From JBHICC01 sp046759385 (GTDB taxonomy: Bacteria > Pseudomonadota > Gammaproteobacteria > Acidiferrobacterales > SPGG2), in NCBI GenBank assembly GCA_046759385.1, contig JBHICC010000029.1:1-33682 (forward strand): a stretch of DNA of 33,682 nt, read 5' to 3'. A program made the position numbers and the translations under genes. The notes beneath the pieces were generated by a model. That model was not told the DNA's origin and did not search any database. It saw only the letters and a program-made list of their open reading frames with translations. Positions 32,754-33,682 of the stretch are shown here, in pieces (positions within the stretch are counted from its first letter, which is position 1; every line of letters begins with the position of its first letter).

Positions 32754-32789
32754 ATATAAGGAAAATCATATATACGGTCAAGCGTATAT
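32754..32789 (-). promoter_or_regulatory. Promoter and ArsR operator, near-leaderless transcript
   Basis: On the minus strand TTGACC (32776-32781) and TTATAT (32754-32759) are 16 bases apart. A perfect dyad ATATACG/CGTATAT with a 6-base spacer (32770-32789) covers the -35. The -10 ends only 10 bases before the GTG at 32743, so the mRNA would have almost no leader. Repression by the encoded ArsR domain fits the geometry. Confidence 0.6.
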
Positions 32790-32989
32790 TAAATTTTAGG
32801 CCCTGCTTGGTCGGGTATGATCTCCTCCTCATAATAGCCATGAAGAAGCTTCACTTGACCGCCCGAGCTTCCACCATAACAGTGTCGCTACGATAATTCC
32901 GGAAAGCACGAACCGCATTAACGAGGCATTACATCAGTTGAAGCGGCGTAGCTAAGAACAACGATAAAGCACCCCACTCAACAAGGCTC

Positions 32990-33682
32990 ATGCTAAGGCT
33001 CGAAAACCTTACCAAGAAGTTCGGCATCCTGATTGCTGTTAGCGAGATCACTCTCGAGGTACCGACCGGTCAAATGGTGGGCATCATCGGGCGCTCGGGG
33101 GCTGGTAAGTCAACCCTATTGCGCATGATCAACCGCCTCGGTGATTCGACAAGCGGTAATATCCTCTTTGAGGAAAACGGTGAGCACATCGACGTCAACA
33201 AACTGAAGGGCAAGGAGCTTCGCCAGTGGCGCGCCCATTGCGCGATGATCTTCCAGCAGTTCAACCTGGTACCCCGGCTCGACGTCATCACAAACGCGTT
33301 GATGGGGCGCATCGGCTACAACGGCACCATGAGGGCATTGACCAAGATGTTCTCACCGGCTGAGCGCGCCTTTGCCATCCGTGCCCTGGACAGGCTCGAC
33401 GTGAGCGAGCAGGCCTTGCAGCGTGCCGACACGCTGTCCGGTGGACAGCAGCAGCGGGTGGCCATTGCCCGGGCGCTGGTGCAGGAACCGAGGCTGCTGC
33501 TCGCCGACGAGCCCATCTCGTCTCTGGATCCCCGCAACGCCAGCATCGTCATGGACGCCATACGCAAGATCAACCGCGAGGACGGCATCACGGTGATTTG
33601 CAATCTTCACACCCTGGATACCGCAAAGACCTATTGTGAGCGCATCATCGGCATGAAACAGGGTGTTATCGTCTTCGACGGA
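32990..33682 (+). CDS. phnC: Phosphonate/phosphite ABC transporter ATP-binding protein (partial, 3' end outside)
   Basis: The frame is open for 231 codons from ATG 32990 to the window end. It has all ABC ATPase motifs: Walker A GRSGAGKST (34-42), the Q-loop in MIFQQFNLVPRLDV, signature LSGGQQQRVAIARAL (149-163), Walker B LLLADEP (169-175) and the H-loop histidine H207. IFQQFNLVPRLDVITNALMGR and the spacing match PhnC/PtxA, the importer ATPases for phosphonates and phosphite. The binding protein and permease genes should follow to the right. The 246-base upstream region shows no clear promoter. G+C appears higher here than in neighbouring genes, which may indicate a different origin. Confidence 0.9.
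   Translation, partial: MLRLENLTKKFGILIAVSEITLEVPTGQMVGIIGRSGAGKSTLLRMINRLGDSTSGNILFEENGEHIDVNKLKGKELRQWRAHCAMIFQQFNLVPRLDVITNALMGRIGYNGTMRALTKMFSPAERAFAIRALDRLDVSEQALQRADTLSGGQQQRVAIARALVQEPRLLLADEPISSLDPRNASIVMDAIRKINREDGITVICNLHTLDTAKTYCERIIGMKQGVIVFDG

Noticed and set aside
32839..32895. An 18-codon ATG frame upstream of phnC
   Set aside because: It is too short, has no ribosome site, and shows no leader-peptide codon pattern or following attenuator.

Overview
The window reads as a gene-dense proteobacterial chromosome segment, by eye slightly above 50% G+C. Genes run in short operons on both strands with close spacing. The protein families (LysR and GcvA-like regulators, EamA exporters, YbdK ligase, PtxD, PhnA, Rieske oxygenase with an FNR-type reductase) fit Alpha-, Beta- or Gammaproteobacteria. 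The sequence alone does not let me pick a class. I see no rRNA, tRNA or CRISPR array.

Left part (1-11.9 kb). At the edge is a SAF-domain lyase small subunit of the SuyA/UxaA type, with its partner starting at the border. Next come a secreted ankyrin-repeat protein, an HExxH protein downstream of a YbdK-type carboxylate-amine ligase, and a SelA-like PLP enzyme. A rightward catabolic-looking run follows: HAD dehalogenase, enolase-superfamily enzyme, MFS carrier and gamma-glutamyltransferase-family protein. An EamA exporter, a GcvA-like LysR gene with a perfect upstream dyad, and an arsenate-reductase-type phosphatase close this part.

Middle (11.9-21.4 kb). A leftward run encodes a fused URO-D methyltransferase/corrinoid protein, a CobW-type GTPase carrying a degenerate tyrosine-recombinase domain, a metallophosphoesterase, an alpha/beta hydrolase (apparently without a standard start codon) and a NUDIX hydrolase. 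The MetH-activation-like protein expected to serve the corrinoid protein lies 2.6 kb away. A rightward cassette sits between them: a small protein resembling the SieB C-terminal region, a DprA-like SLOG protein and a Cys-rich small protein. This could be a defence or mobile module.

Right part (21.5-33.7 kb). This is a phosphonate/phosphite island. It holds phosphonoacetate hydrolase (PhnA), an aldehyde dehydrogenase of the PhnY kind, a 2-hydroxyacid dehydrogenase, phosphite dehydrogenase (PtxD), an EamA transporter, a Rieske oxygenase, a LysR regulator resembling the aminoethylphosphonate type, a flavin/2Fe-2S reductase, a PhnZ-like HD oxygenase, an ArsR-arsenate reductase fusion, and the start of a PhnC/PtxA ABC transporter ATPase. 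PhnA and the aldehyde dehydrogenase would take phosphonoacetaldehyde to acetate and phosphate, and PtxD would oxidise phosphite. The Rieske enzyme, reductase and PhnZ-like protein may form a further oxidative C-P cleavage route in which a Rieske oxygenase replaces the usual 2-oxoglutarate-dependent hydroxylase. That is my leading candidate for something undescribed. The DprA-like cassette and the GTPase-recombinase fusion come next.
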